This document shows, one piece after another, positions 43,700 to 51,010 of a DNA stretch of 56,880 nucleotides (position 1 is its first letter; each line of letters starts with the position of its first letter). The position numbers and the translations under genes were made by a program. The notes beneath the pieces are model-generated. The model searched no databases. It was not told the DNA's origin and saw only the letters and a list, made by a program, of their open reading frames with translations. The DNA is from Acidobacteriota bacterium (lineage in GTDB: Bacteria > Acidobacteriota > Terriglobia > Bryobacterales > Bryobacteraceae). The stretch is taken from positions 1-56,880 of the forward strand of contig JANXRE010000096.1 of the NCBI GenBank assembly GCA_025353165.1, in the 5' to 3' direction.

Positions 43700-44931
43700 C
43701 AGTAGCCAGAACCTCATTCGACAAAGCGAAGATCAAAATCCTGCTCCTTGAAGGCATTCACGAGAGCGCGGTGGAGGCTTTCCGCTCCGACGGATACACG
43801 GACATCGAGTATCACGCGAAATCGCTGCCGGAACCGCGGCTGATCGAGTCCGCCCGCGATGCCTACTTCATCGGCGTCCGGTCGAACACGCAGCTTACGG
43901 CGAGCGTGCTTGAGCGCGCTCCCCGGCTGATCGGCGTCGGATGTTTCTGCATCGGGACGAACCAGGTGGATTTGAGTGCCGCCCAGGATCGCGGCATCCC
44001 GGTTTTCAACGCTCCTTTTTCGAACACGCGCAGCGTCGCGGAACTGGTGCTCGGCGAGATCATCATGCTGATGCGCGGCGTCCCGCGCCGCAACGCGCTC
44101 GCGCATCGCGGAGGTTGGGACAAGACGGCCGCCGGATCGCGCGAGGTTCGCGGCAAGATTCTCGGAATCGCCGGCTACGGGCACATCGGCACGCAAATCG
44201 GACTGCTGGCCGAGGCGCTGGGCATGCAGGTGGTCTATTACGATATCGAAACGAAGCTGGCGCTCGGCAACGCCCGGCCGGTTTCGCTGGAGGCGCTTCT
44301 CGCAATGTCCGACGCCGTCACGCTGCACGTCCCGGAAACTCCGGGCACGCACCGCATGGTCGGCGAAGCGGAACTGGCGCGCATGAAGCCGGGCGCGATC
44401 CTGATCAACGCTTCACGGGGCACGGTGGTGGACATTGACGCGCTCACCCACGCGCTGGAATCGAAGCATTTGGCCGGCGCGGCAATCGACGTGTTCCCGA
44501 AGGAGCCGAAGAGCCTGGACGAAGAATTCGCCTCGCCGCTGCGAGGGTTCGACAACGTGTTGCTCACGCCGCACGTCGGAGGCAGCACGGAAGAAGCCCA
44601 GCAGAACATCGGCGTTGAGGTGGCCGAAAAGCTGATTAAGTACAGCAACAACGGATCGACCTTTAGCTCGGTGAATTTCCCGGAGGTTTCGCTGCCCCCT
44701 TATCCGGGCCAGCTTCGATTGCTTCACATTCACCGCAACCAGCCCGGTGTGCTGTCGGCGCTTAACAAAGTTTTCTCCGAGCACGGCATCAACGTAACCG
44801 GCGAGTATCTGCAAACGAATCGGCGGATCGGCTACGTGGTAGTGGACGTCGAGACGCCCGAGGAGCCGATGTGGCTGAAGAAGCAAATGGACGAAGTGCC
44901 GGGCACGCTGCGGACGCGCATCCTGTTTTGA
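43696..44931 (+). CDS. serA: D-3-phosphoglycerate dehydrogenase with ACT domain
   Basis: 411 residues, E. coli-like architecture. NAD-binding motif GYGHIGTQIG (~155), catalytic set Arg (NASRGTVVDID), Glu (DVFPKEP region) and His (LTPHVGGSTEE), and a C-terminal ACT domain (LHIHRNQPGVLSALNKVFSE) expected to give serine feedback inhibition. It begins phosphorylated serine synthesis from 3-phosphoglycerate. GTG 43696 gives MTVARTSFDKAKIKILLLEG. A selenocysteine tRNA follows after 20 bp; Ser-tRNA(Sec) is made from serine, but the adjacency is probably coincidental. Confidence 0.95.
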   Translation: MTVARTSFDKAKIKILLLEGIHESAVEAFRSDGYTDIEYHAKSLPEPRLIESARDAYFIGVRSNTQLTASVLERAPRLIGVGCFCIGTNQVDLSAAQDRGIPVFNAPFSNTRSVAELVLGEIIMLMRGVPRRNALAHRGGWDKTAAGSREVRGKILGIAGYGHIGTQIGLLAEALGMQVVYYDIETKLALGNARPVSLEALLAMSDAVTLHVPETPGTHRMVGEAELARMKPGAILINASRGTVVDIDALTHALESKHLAGAAIDVFPKEPKSLDEEFASPLRGFDNVLLTPHVGGSTEEAQQNIGVEVAEKLIKYSNNGSTFSSVNFPEVSLPPYPGQLRLLHIHRNQPGVLSALNKVFSEHGINVTGEYLQTNRRIGYVVVDVETPEEPMWLKKQMDEVPGTLRTRILF

Positions 44932-44951
44932 GCGGTTGCTAAAATAGGGTC

Positions 44952-45045
44952 GGAAGCCAATCTTGGCCGGTGCTGGGCCTGGTCTTCAAAACCAGCGTGG
45001 GTCGCTTGCGTCCCGTGTGGGTTCGACTCCCACTGGCTTCCGCCA
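44952..45045 (+). tRNA. selC: tRNA-Sec (UCA)
   Basis: Acceptor stem of 8 bp GGAAGCCA (44952-44959) with TGGCTTCC (45034-45041), then G and CCA encoded at 45042-45045. T arm GTGGG-TTCGACT-CCCAC (45017-45033). Anticodon stem CTGGT/ACCAG (44979-44983, 44991-44995) with loop CTTCAAA, anticodon TCA at 44986-44988. The long variable arm GGGTCGC-TT-GCGTCCC (44999-45014) and the 8+5 bp acceptor-T stack are characteristic of bacterial tRNA-Sec. A TAAAAT hexamer (44940-44945) lies six bases upstream, consistent with its own promoter. The organism should therefore encode selenoproteins; selA/selB/selD are not in the window. Confidence 0.95.
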
Positions 45046-45211
45046 TTTCACATCCCGCCCTTCTTTCTATAATCTCTAAACAGCGGATGATGTGCCAGTG
45101 CAGCCCTCCGATCCGTCCATAAATTCAAGGGTGTTCCGGAGTTGCATGCGGGACGGCTTGCGACCGTACCGAAGGCTCACTCCGAAGTAAACCTGCACCC
45201 TTCCCAATCCC

Positions 45212-46042
45212 TTACCGAAGGAAGTTCACCAGCTCACTGTTCACTTCGTCTGCGTGGGTCCATGTGATGCAGTGCGGCCCGTCCTTCACCACCAACAAGC
45301 GAGCTCCCTTGACTAGTTTGGCGGTTCGGAGTCCCGAGGCGCCGATAGGTACGATGCGGTCCGCATCTCCCTGAATGACCAACGTGGGCACGTCGACGCG
45401 AGTTAAGTCCTTACGGAAGTCCTCATGCCATGTCGGCACGGAAGCGAGACAGGCCGTAGCAGAGGCGCCGGCCGCAACGTTCCAGCTAGCCTGAACGGTC
45501 TGATCGCTGACACGCTTCCCCAGCAGAAGATCCGTGTTATAAAAATTCTTGAAAAACTCGCCGAAGAATGCGTAACGATCCTTGGCGATGCTCTTCTGCA
45601 TACCCTCGAAGACACTGCCGTCTACACCCTCCGGGTTGTCGGGCGTCTTCAGCAGGAAGGGCGGGACCGCTGAGATAAATACCGCCTTGCTCACTCCGTT
45701 CGATCCGTATTTCCCCAGGTAGCGCGCCACTTCGCCACCTCCCATGGAGAAACCGATCAGCACGAGATCTCGCAGTTCGAGTTGCGTCACTAGTTTGCGT
45801 AGGTCCTCGGCGAAGGTGTCGTAGTTGTAGCCGATTGTTGGCTGGCTGGACCTGCCGAATCCTCTGCGATCGTAGGTAATCACACGGTGACCCGCAGCCA
45901 GAAGGGCCCCGATCTGCTTCTCCCAAGAAGCGCCGCTCAGCGGATACCCGTGGATAAGGACAACCGGCTGACCTGACCCGTGGTCCTCATAGTAGAGATC
46001 AATATTGCCGGAGTTTTCCTTTCCGGTAGTCATGTATGGCAT
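45212..46042 (-). CDS. Alpha/beta hydrolase (cofactor-free haloperoxidase-like)
   Basis: 276 residues. Nucleophile elbow IGFSMGGGEVARYLG (Ser), oxyanion region VVLIHGYPLSGASWEKQIGA, acid Asp in QGDADRIVPI and His in DGPHCITWTH. The combination GYPLSGxSW...YDRRGFGRSSQP is typical of the non-haem chloroperoxidase/perhydrolase group, which forms peracids; physiological substrates are usually unknown. No signal peptide. First gene right of tRNA-Sec, so the first candidate member of an integrated region. The preceding 45046-45211 has no support for a gene. Confidence 0.85.
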   Translation of the reverse strand: MPYMTTGKENSGNIDLYYEDHGSGQPVVLIHGYPLSGASWEKQIGALLAAGHRVITYDRRGFGRSSQPTIGYNYDTFAEDLRKLVTQLELRDLVLIGFSMGGGEVARYLGKYGSNGVSKAVFISAVPPFLLKTPDNPEGVDGSVFEGMQKSIAKDRYAFFGEFFKNFYNTDLLLGKRVSDQTVQASWNVAAGASATACLASVPTWHEDFRKDLTRVDVPTLVIQGDADRIVPIGASGLRTAKLVKGARLLVVKDGPHCITWTHADEVNSELVNFLR

Positions 46043-46132
46043 TGAGATTTCCTCTTCCGCGCATTGGCGCGGATTAACTTTGCCGATCTTTACACGCCCG
46101 CACAGTCGAGATGGCGGGCGTCACCGCCCTGT

Positions 46133-46364
46133 CTAGTGCTGAACGTGCGCTTCCAGGAACCACAACTGCTGGTCCGTTGTTCAAGAAACTTCGGTGAGCA
46201 GATCCTCAGTAGACCAGACCCCAGCAAAGAAAGAACCGCGTAAGCGATTCATGTATCCTTTATTTAGGCCACTCATCAACTGTTCGGTTTTTCTGAGATC
46301 CTCTTTTTCAACATTTACGACTGTATCGCCTGCAAGAGTATCTGCCGCAGAACCTTCGGCTCAT
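46133..46364 (-). pseudogene. Dps/ferritin-like C-terminal relic with in-frame TGA
   Basis: On the minus strand the frame reads TLAGDTVVNVEKEDLRKTEQ, then LMSGLNKGYMNRLRG, then STEDLLTEVS, TGA (46181-46183), and TTDQQLWFLEAHVQH before TAG (46133-46135). The last part resembles the C-terminus of Dps-type proteins (...DLLTEVSR..DKxLWFLEAHLQ), with TGA replacing an Arg-type codon. There is no start codon at the 5' side, which is closed by TGA near 46367. The local DNA is clearly more AT-rich than the flanks. Not clearly assignable beyond this. Confidence 0.45.
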
Positions 46365-46577
46365 GCATAGAATGTGCTTATGTCATGCAGTCGTCTTCTT
46401 GGTTTCAGATTAGAAATTACACCGCACGGCACCACTTTAACCCGCAAATTAATGGCCGTACCACATTTTGAAACCTCCAGGTTGCTCCAGAGAATTCAAA
46501 TCTTCGGCCGAATTAACAGGTCACTAATCGGGCTATCTTATCTGTCCGGAATTGGTCAGGTCCTCCAAGGGCTTATG

Positions 46578-46682
46578 TTACTCGGGCAGGAGCTCGGCAG
46601 CGCTACCCGCGGCAACGAGAATATCCCAGCCACCGCCGACCAGTACGCATAACACGAGAACAACGATCAATAGCATCAGCAT
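46578..46682 (-). CDS. Very small hydrophobic protein (DUF3309-like)
   Basis: 34 residues, MLMLLIVVLVLCVLVGGGWD then a short tail (AGSAAELLPE). A GAGGTGA site precedes the ATG (complement of 46680-46682). The single membrane helix followed by GGGW resembles the DUF3309 group of tiny membrane proteins, which often sit near stress genes. This may also be a chance frame in an otherwise empty, AT-rich stretch. Nothing else is recognisable between 46365 and 46577. Confidence 0.35.
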   Translation of the reverse strand: MLMLLIVVLVLCVLVGGGWDILVAAGSAAELLPE

Positions 46683-46864
46683 GTGTCACCTCTTCTCCAT
46701 CAAGGGCAGATTGGGACTAAAGCTGAATCATTCTGAACAAGTGGTGAAAGCATGACGCCCATAACTGGGGTGGAAGTCCTGTGGCAATGAGGCAAGCAGC
46801 GCTGCAGGTCAGTCAGGCAGGTGCCGTTTAGCGTAAAAGCCATGATGCGTAAGCTGGGCAACTC

Positions 46865-46880
46865 TCGCGGATATCCGCGA
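46865..46880. repeat. 16-bp perfect palindrome
   Basis: TCGCGGATATCCGCGA is its own reverse complement. It lies in the gene-free stretch left of the AI-2E fragment; a second palindrome, GGTCAATTGACC, covers 46920-46931 at that fragment's stop. Neither is followed by a T-run. The rest of 46683-46916 holds nothing recognisable. Confidence 0.4.
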
Positions 46881-46916
46881 CCGCGATTGGTCAACATGAC
46901 CATATACGGCCTCAAC

Positions 46917-47700
46917 TCAGGTCAATTGACCCGAGAGCACTGGGACAGGACTGCCCTTCGCGACCGGGGCGGAGTCGACGAAGTATGTGACCGCGTTTGC
47001 GAAGCTCGTCGCCAGTCTGTCCGGACGCTTCGGTTGAAAGCGCTGTAGGGCCCGCTCGGTATCGCCGGCAAATCCCCAGACCCCGATCACGATCTTGGTT
47101 CGGAGAAACCGTGCCTGGAGCAACTGGCACAGGGTTCTCGCGCGGGCGAACGCGAAGGGAGACACGGCGGAAATGCAGAACATGTCTTTCGGCGCCGGTT
47201 CCACGATCGCGACCAGGTGTTGCAGGGAAGGATCGAAAGGAAGCGAAAGAGCGGCACGGCCGGCCTGTTCCAGCAGTTGGGCCAACATCGCCGCGGCGAT
47301 CTCATCTGCCTCGTCGCTCGCAGGAAGGCAGAGTACCCGGCCAGCCGCCATTGCCGGTTCCGGTTTCGGTTTCGGTTCCGGTTCCGCCTCGCCGCCACTT
47401 GCCGCTTCACTATTCACCGGCTCGGATGTAGTGGTCTTTTCGGAGAATTCCGCGATCATCTCTTTGATGCTGAGGAGGAAAAACTCCTCCAGTGCCGGGT
47501 CGAGCGCGCCCTTGTGCCGGTCCTGCCCGGCCATCGTGAGCGCCGGTATGATGACCGAGTCGTACAGTTGAAGCAGGGAGTTCTCACTCAGGTAGTCATC
47601 GGCTACCGCTCGCGCTTCATGGTCATCCATTGCCAGCAAACGCTGATACACCTGCGCTTCCGCCGCGAGCACAGGCTGATCGCCGAGTAGAATTCCGCAC
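46917..47700 (-). pseudogene. AI-2E family transporter, C-terminal piece
   Basis: The minus frame from about 47690 reads GILLGDQPVLAAEAQVYQRL, then LLAMDDHEARAVADDYLSEN and LYDSVIIPALTMAGQDRHKG, the characteristic cytoplasmic tail that follows the last helix in long AI-2E family proteins, followed by an acidic Pro/Lys-rich linker (PEPKPKPEP) and a B12-binding-like fold (RVLCLPASDEADEIAAAMLA; IVIGVWGF). The reading frame stays open to 47765 (ATG), but residues upstream of ~47690 are the antisense of the facing AI-2E piece and not family sequence. The membrane domain is missing from this strand, so this is a fragment. Confidence 0.7.
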
Positions 47701-47715
47701 CTGTCTTTTCTGCAT

Positions 47716-47970
47716 AATGTTCCGTATGCGGTCTTGTGGGGAGCCGTTGCGGGAATTCTACGCATCGTCCCCTACCTCGGAATGCTGGTGACGGCCTTAT
47801 TGCCCTTCCTGCTCTCACTCGCGGTCTTCGATCATTGTATGCCTCCGCTCCTCGTATTCCTGCTGTTCGCCACGCTGGAGCTGGTAACCGGCAATTTCGT
47901 TGAGGCATGGCTCTACGGGATGCACACGGGGATCTCTTCACTGGCGCTCCTGGTGACCACGAAGGCTGGG
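47716..47970 (+). pseudogene. AI-2E family transporter, membrane-domain piece (opposite strand)
   Basis: The plus frame reads NVPYAVLWGAVAGILRIVPY, LVTALLPFLLSLAVFD, and LELVTGNFVEAWLYGMHTGI then SSLALLVTT, which is the C-terminal third of the AI-2E membrane domain. It should be followed by the last helix and then by GDQPVL, found instead on the opposite strand just to the left, reading away. After TTK (~47965) the frame leaves the family and ends at 48079-48081. The two pieces stand head to head, so an inversion with loss of the N-terminal part is the simplest explanation. TTG 47734 could start a short product but is not convincing. Confidence 0.75.
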
Positions 47971-48007
47971 CTCAACTGGGCATTTCCTACCGCGAAGCAG
48001 CTAACTA

Positions 48008-48571
48008 TCAACTCGACGAGGTGGCCTTTTGATTCTTCACCTGCAAGTCGTTCACCACCTGCTTCACGTTTGGAACTTTAGACGCGACGTTTTCCGCCAT
48101 TGCGCGCTGGTCTTGAGAGATGACCTCGCCAGTCAGCGTGACGACCGCGCTTTTGACAGTGTACTTTACGCTCTGGTGAAGCTTGTTCTGTATGAGCGCG
48201 GCATCCAGGTTTTTCTCGATACCTTTGTCCAGATCGGCGTTCACCGCCTTGGAATCGCTTTCAGCACCCTTCACAACTACCGCAATCTGATTCGCAACAA
48301 CTTGTCCGCCCGCCAGGGATTTCGCTATGGATTCAGCTTGTGACTTGTCACTCTCTGCCGCAACTTGTCCGGCCAGGGTCACTATGCCTTTATCGCGATC
48401 CTGAGCTACGGAGACGCTCTTGAGGCCGGCCTGATCGAGCGATTTGCGGACGTCGCCGGATACATCGGACGATCTCGTGAGCGTCTGCGAGCAGCCTGCC
48501 AGGACCCCGACGGCCAGCAGCGCCAGCGAAGTCAAGCACACAAGAAAGGTTCTTGTTGGAAAGGTCGACAT
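48008..48571 (-). CDS. BON-domain lipoprotein
   Basis: 187 residues with a lipoprotein signal (lipobox LAVGVLAGC, Cys ~27). Two BON domains: residues ~38-95 (SGDVRKSLDQAGLKSVSVAQ; GIVTLAGQVAAESDKSQAES) and ~112-178 (DAALIQNKLHQSVKYTVKSA; VVTLTGEVISQDQRAMAENV). BON proteins such as OsmY bind phospholipid and act in envelope or osmotic stress. A Ser-rich tail ends the protein. It sits at the right border of the AI-2E rearrangement; its own frame is intact. Confidence 0.85.
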   Translation of the reverse strand: MSTFPTRTFLVCLTSLALLAVGVLAGCSQTLTRSSDVSGDVRKSLDQAGLKSVSVAQDRDKGIVTLAGQVAAESDKSQAESIAKSLAGGQVVANQIAVVVKGAESDSKAVNADLDKGIEKNLDAALIQNKLHQSVKYTVKSAVVTLTGEVISQDQRAMAENVASKVPNVKQVVNDLQVKNQKATSSS

Positions 48572-48674
48572 CTCTCACCTCGGCCCTATCGAGAGCAGAT
48601 TGAGGCCCAACCGCACCAGAGCCGCCCGGTTGGGGCGTTGGGGCCCTCAACATGCATTGGGTGGGAAGAAGATT

Positions 48675-49247
48675 ATGAACATATCAACAGTAAGCACACC
48701 AGAACTGGCCTTAATCATGGCTGCGGCCCTAATTCTCGTTGCAGGCATCGTCGCGTTCTTTTGGCGCCGAAAGCGCCGGACGGAACGGCTGCGCACCCAG
48801 TTCGGTGGCGCTGAGTATGCTCGCGCAGTGCAGAAGGGCGGCAGCCGCAGGCATGCGGAAGCCGGGCTCGAAGAGCGCTCTCAACGAGTCGAGGCGCTTC
48901 ACGTCCGGCCGCTCACCGCGGGCGATCGTGAGCGCTTCGTGGAGTCCTGGCGCGGAGTCCAGGCGCGCTTCGTCGATGGTCCCGCCGGAGCGGTATCCGA
49001 AGCGGATAAGCTGCTGGGGGATGTGATGTCAACGCGGGGCTATCCGGTGAGCGACTTTGAACAGCGGGCGGCGGATATCTCGGTGCATCATCCCCTGGTG
49101 CTTGAAAACTACCGGTCGGCTCACGAAACGGCGCTTCGGCAGATGCGGGGACAGGCCAGCACGGAAGACTTGCGCCAAGCAATGGTTCATTACCGGACCC
49201 TCTTCGAGGAACTGGTCAACGAGCCAGAGATGCCAGTTGCATCGTGA
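48675..49247 (+). CDS. Membrane-anchored protein of unknown function
   Basis: 190 residues from ATG 48675 (GGGAAGAAG upstream). One N-terminal helix (ELALIMAAALILVAGIVAFF) followed by a basic stop-transfer (WRRKRRTERLR) and a mainly helical cytoplasmic domain (GGAEYARAVQKGGSRRHAEA; RVEALHVRPLTAGDRERFVE; DFEQRAADISVHHPLVLENY). The motif series recurs in small proteins located near BON and general-stress genes in soil bacteria, but no function is established. Upstream extension to 48444 is antisense to the BON gene and rejected. It is probably co-transcribed with the next small gene. Confidence 0.65.
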   Translation: MNISTVSTPELALIMAAALILVAGIVAFFWRRKRRTERLRTQFGGAEYARAVQKGGSRRHAEAGLEERSQRVEALHVRPLTAGDRERFVESWRGVQARFVDGPAGAVSEADKLLGDVMSTRGYPVSDFEQRAADISVHHPLVLENYRSAHETALRQMRGQASTEDLRQAMVHYRTLFEELVNEPEMPVAS

Positions 49248-49289
49248 GCTCGAAGATTGCAGGGAAACAGGCGTGAAACAGGAGCAACC

Positions 49290-49460
49290 ATGTCATTCGC
49301 CATTTACATTGCCGGCTTCCTGATATTAATCGGTGGACTGATATATGCCGCCACGATTCTGCACATCGCCGCGCACTGGATCGCCGTGGGCGCCCTTGTA
49401 CTCGTCGGCCTTGCGATTCTGAAGGGCGTCAAGGCCACGCGGCAAAAGGACCCTTCGTAA
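49290..49460 (+). CDS. Small membrane protein
   Basis: 56 residues from ATG 49290 with AGGAG about nine bases upstream. Two hydrophobic stretches: FAIYIAGFLILIGGLIYAAT and AAHWIAVGALVLVGLAIL, ending in a basic tail. No family assigned; small two-helix proteins of this sort are frequent in stress clusters. It starts 42 bp after the preceding gene. The following 226 bp (49461-49686) show no recognisable gene. Confidence 0.55.
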   Translation: MSFAIYIAGFLILIGGLIYAATILHIAAHWIAVGALVLVGLAILKGVKATRQKDPS

Positions 49461-49686
49461 TGAGGTGGGGGTAGCCTCACTATGGCGTGATCAAATAGGC
49501 CTTATTGCTGGTTTTGGCGATATCCACCACCGAAGCATCCGTCTCGACTGCTCCCTCAATGTGAGCAAGCGGGCATCGCCGCGCGCACTTTCTGACGGAC
49601 GCTGTGTGGCGACGTTCGCGTCCGGGACACCCATGCGAGTTTCACCGGCAAAGCCAAAGAGAACATTCCGGTTTTGACGCGCTAAA

Positions 49687-50085
49687 TTAGTCCTGTGAGA
49701 GTACATGGATGATCGGGCATCCCTTCGCTGGCTCTCCGCCGTCGCACTGCTGCACCAAACTGGCCAGTGCCTCCCGCATGGCTGTCAGGTCTGCCAGCTT
49801 CCGGTCGATCAGGCACACCTTTTGGGCGGCCAGGGTGCGGGTTTCCGCACACGCGCAGGCCTCCTCCAGATGCAACAATCCGGCCACTTCCTCCAGCGTG
49901 AAGCCAAGAGCTTGCGCCCGCTTGATGAAGCGCATTGTTTTCACCATCTCGGCCGGATACCGCCTATAGCCGCCCATCGGCTTGGCCGGTTCACCCAGCA
50001 GCCCCAGCCGCTGATAGTACCGGATGGTTTCGACATTCACCCCGGCCAGCTTCGCCACGCTGCCGATCGTCAATTTCTTGTGCAT
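49687..50085 (-). CDS. merR: Mercury-responsive regulator MerR
   Basis: 132 residues. N-terminal winged helix (LTIGSVAKLAGVNVETIRYY) and a dimerisation helix. The Hg(II) ligands align with Tn501 MerR when shifted by three: Cys79, Cys114 and Cys123, with the C-x8-C loop QCDGGEPAKGCPI. This spacing distinguishes MerR from CueR or ZntR. Without metal it represses, and with Hg(II) it untwists the overlong promoter spacer and activates merTPA. Divergent from the mer genes, with the operator in the gap. ATG is the complement of 50083-50085. Confidence 0.93.
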   Translation of the reverse strand: MHKKLTIGSVAKLAGVNVETIRYYQRLGLLGEPAKPMGGYRRYPAEMVKTMRFIKRAQALGFTLEEVAGLLHLEEACACAETRTLAAQKVCLIDRKLADLTAMREALASLVQQCDGGEPAKGCPIIHVLSQD

Positions 50086-50096
50086 AAAAAAAACTC

Positions 50097-50128
50097 TTGA
50101 TTCCGTACTATGGTACGGAGTTTAGACT
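50097..50128 (+). promoter_or_regulatory. mer operator-promoter (MerR site)
   Basis: TTGATT (-35, 50097-50102), then the dyad CCGTAC-N4-GTACGG (50103-50118), then a -10 region TTAGAC/TAGACT (50122-50128). The spacer is 19-20 bp, longer than the usual 17, as expected for MerR-type promoters that need DNA untwisting. It drives the genes to the right; merR is transcribed away from the same region. Confidence 0.88.
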
Positions 50129-50153
50129 GAAATTCAGAACAAGGAGAACGAGG

Positions 50154-50267
50154 CATGGCCTCAGAAAATTCACAGACAGGGTCGGTTGCGGCCGTGTTGG
50201 CCGCTGTGTGTTGGCGGTCTGCTGGTGCCGGGCAGCTCATGCTGCAGGGTCTCTAAAAATAGGTGAC
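50154..50267 (+). pseudogene. Truncated MerT-like leader frame
   Basis: ATG 50154, with AAGGAGAACGAGG upstream, begins MASENSQTGSVAAVLAA, the usual MerT-like start, then shifts frame; the other frame continues LCVGGLLVPGSSCCRVS, keeping a Cys-Cys pair as in MerT helix 1, and stops at 50265-50267, three bases before the complete merT. It is most likely a remnant of another merT-type gene, or a small leader peptide. Very low coding support. Confidence 0.4.
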
Positions 50268-50269
50268 GC

Positions 50270-50656
50270 GTGAATAAGTTATTGGAATCGGAGAAAGCGA
50301 AACCCGTGTCTGAACCGCAAAACAGCCAGGGGATCCTGGTTTTCGGCGGCCTGGCGGCGATTCTTGCTTCGACGTGCTGCCTCGGGCCGCTCGTCTTGGT
50401 GATGCTCGGCTTCAGCGGTGCCTGGATCGCCAATCTGACGGTACTCGAACCTTATCGTCCGCTCTTTATAGGCGCGGCGCTCTTTGCCCTCTTCTTCGCA
50501 TACCGGCGCATTTTCCGGCCGGCGCAAGTCTGCAAGCCGGACGAGGTCTGCGCCATTCCGCAAGTCAAGGCGACCTACAAAATGATTTTCTGGTGTGTGT
50601 CGGCGCTGGTCGTGATCGCGCTTGCGTTCCCTTATGTTATGCCGCTGTTTTACTGA
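50270..50656 (+). CDS. merT: Mercuric transport protein MerT
   Basis: 128 residues with three membrane helices. Helix 1 carries the Cys36-Cys37 pair (ILASTCCLGPLVLVMLGFSG), which accepts Hg(II) from MerP; the cytoplasmic loop has a second pair Cys88 and Cys94 (VCKPDEVCAIP), which passes Hg(II) to MerA. It imports toxic Hg(II) for reduction. GTG 50270 starts the protein; the N-terminus is about 12 residues longer than in Tn501 MerT. It lies in tight order with merP (15-bp gap). Confidence 0.95.
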   Translation: MNKLLESEKAKPVSEPQNSQGILVFGGLAAILASTCCLGPLVLVMLGFSGAWIANLTVLEPYRPLFIGAALFALFFAYRRIFRPAQVCKPDEVCAIPQVKATYKMIFWCVSALVVIALAFPYVMPLFY

Positions 50657-50671
50657 AAAGGAGAAACCTAC

Positions 50672-50956
50672 ATGAAGAAACTAATCAGTGCAATCGCCTT
50701 GGCGCTCGCTTGTTGCAGCGCCCCGGTGTTGGCCGCTGCGAAGACCGCCACCCTGTCGGTACCGGGCATGACCTGCGCGTCCTGTCCTATCACGGTCAAG
50801 AAGGCGCTGAACAAAGTCGAAGGCGTCGAGAAAATCGAGGTCAGCTTGGAGAAGAAGGAAGCAGTGGTCACCTTCGATGACGCCAAGACCAACGCAAGAG
50901 CCTTGATGGAAGCCACCAAGAACGCGGGCTATCCTTCTTCCCTCGTGAAAAGGTAA
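50672..50956 (+). CDS. merP: Periplasmic mercury-binding protein MerP
   Basis: 94 residues: signal peptide (MKKLISAIALALACCSAPVLAA) and one heavy-metal-associated domain with GMTCASC (Cys35 and Cys38) followed by PITVKKALNKVEGVEKIEVS. It delivers Hg(II) from the periplasm to MerT. A good AAAGGAG precedes the ATG. The stop is 54 bp before merA. The signal peptide itself contains a Cys pair (ACCSAP), which is lost on processing. Confidence 0.95.
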   Translation: MKKLISAIALALACCSAPVLAAAKTATLSVPGMTCASCPITVKKALNKVEGVEKIEVSLEKKEAVVTFDDAKTNARALMEATKNAGYPSSLVKR

Positions 50957-51010
50957 GCACGACACCGCAAGTGGTGCGCTGTTGAACCAAAAAACATTGG
51001 AGCTTGAGGA

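Noticed and set aside
46181-46183. TGA in the Dps-like relic as a selenocysteine codon, given tRNA-Sec nearby
   Set aside because: The position is an Arg-type codon in relatives, there is no start codon, and no hairpin was seen directly behind it.
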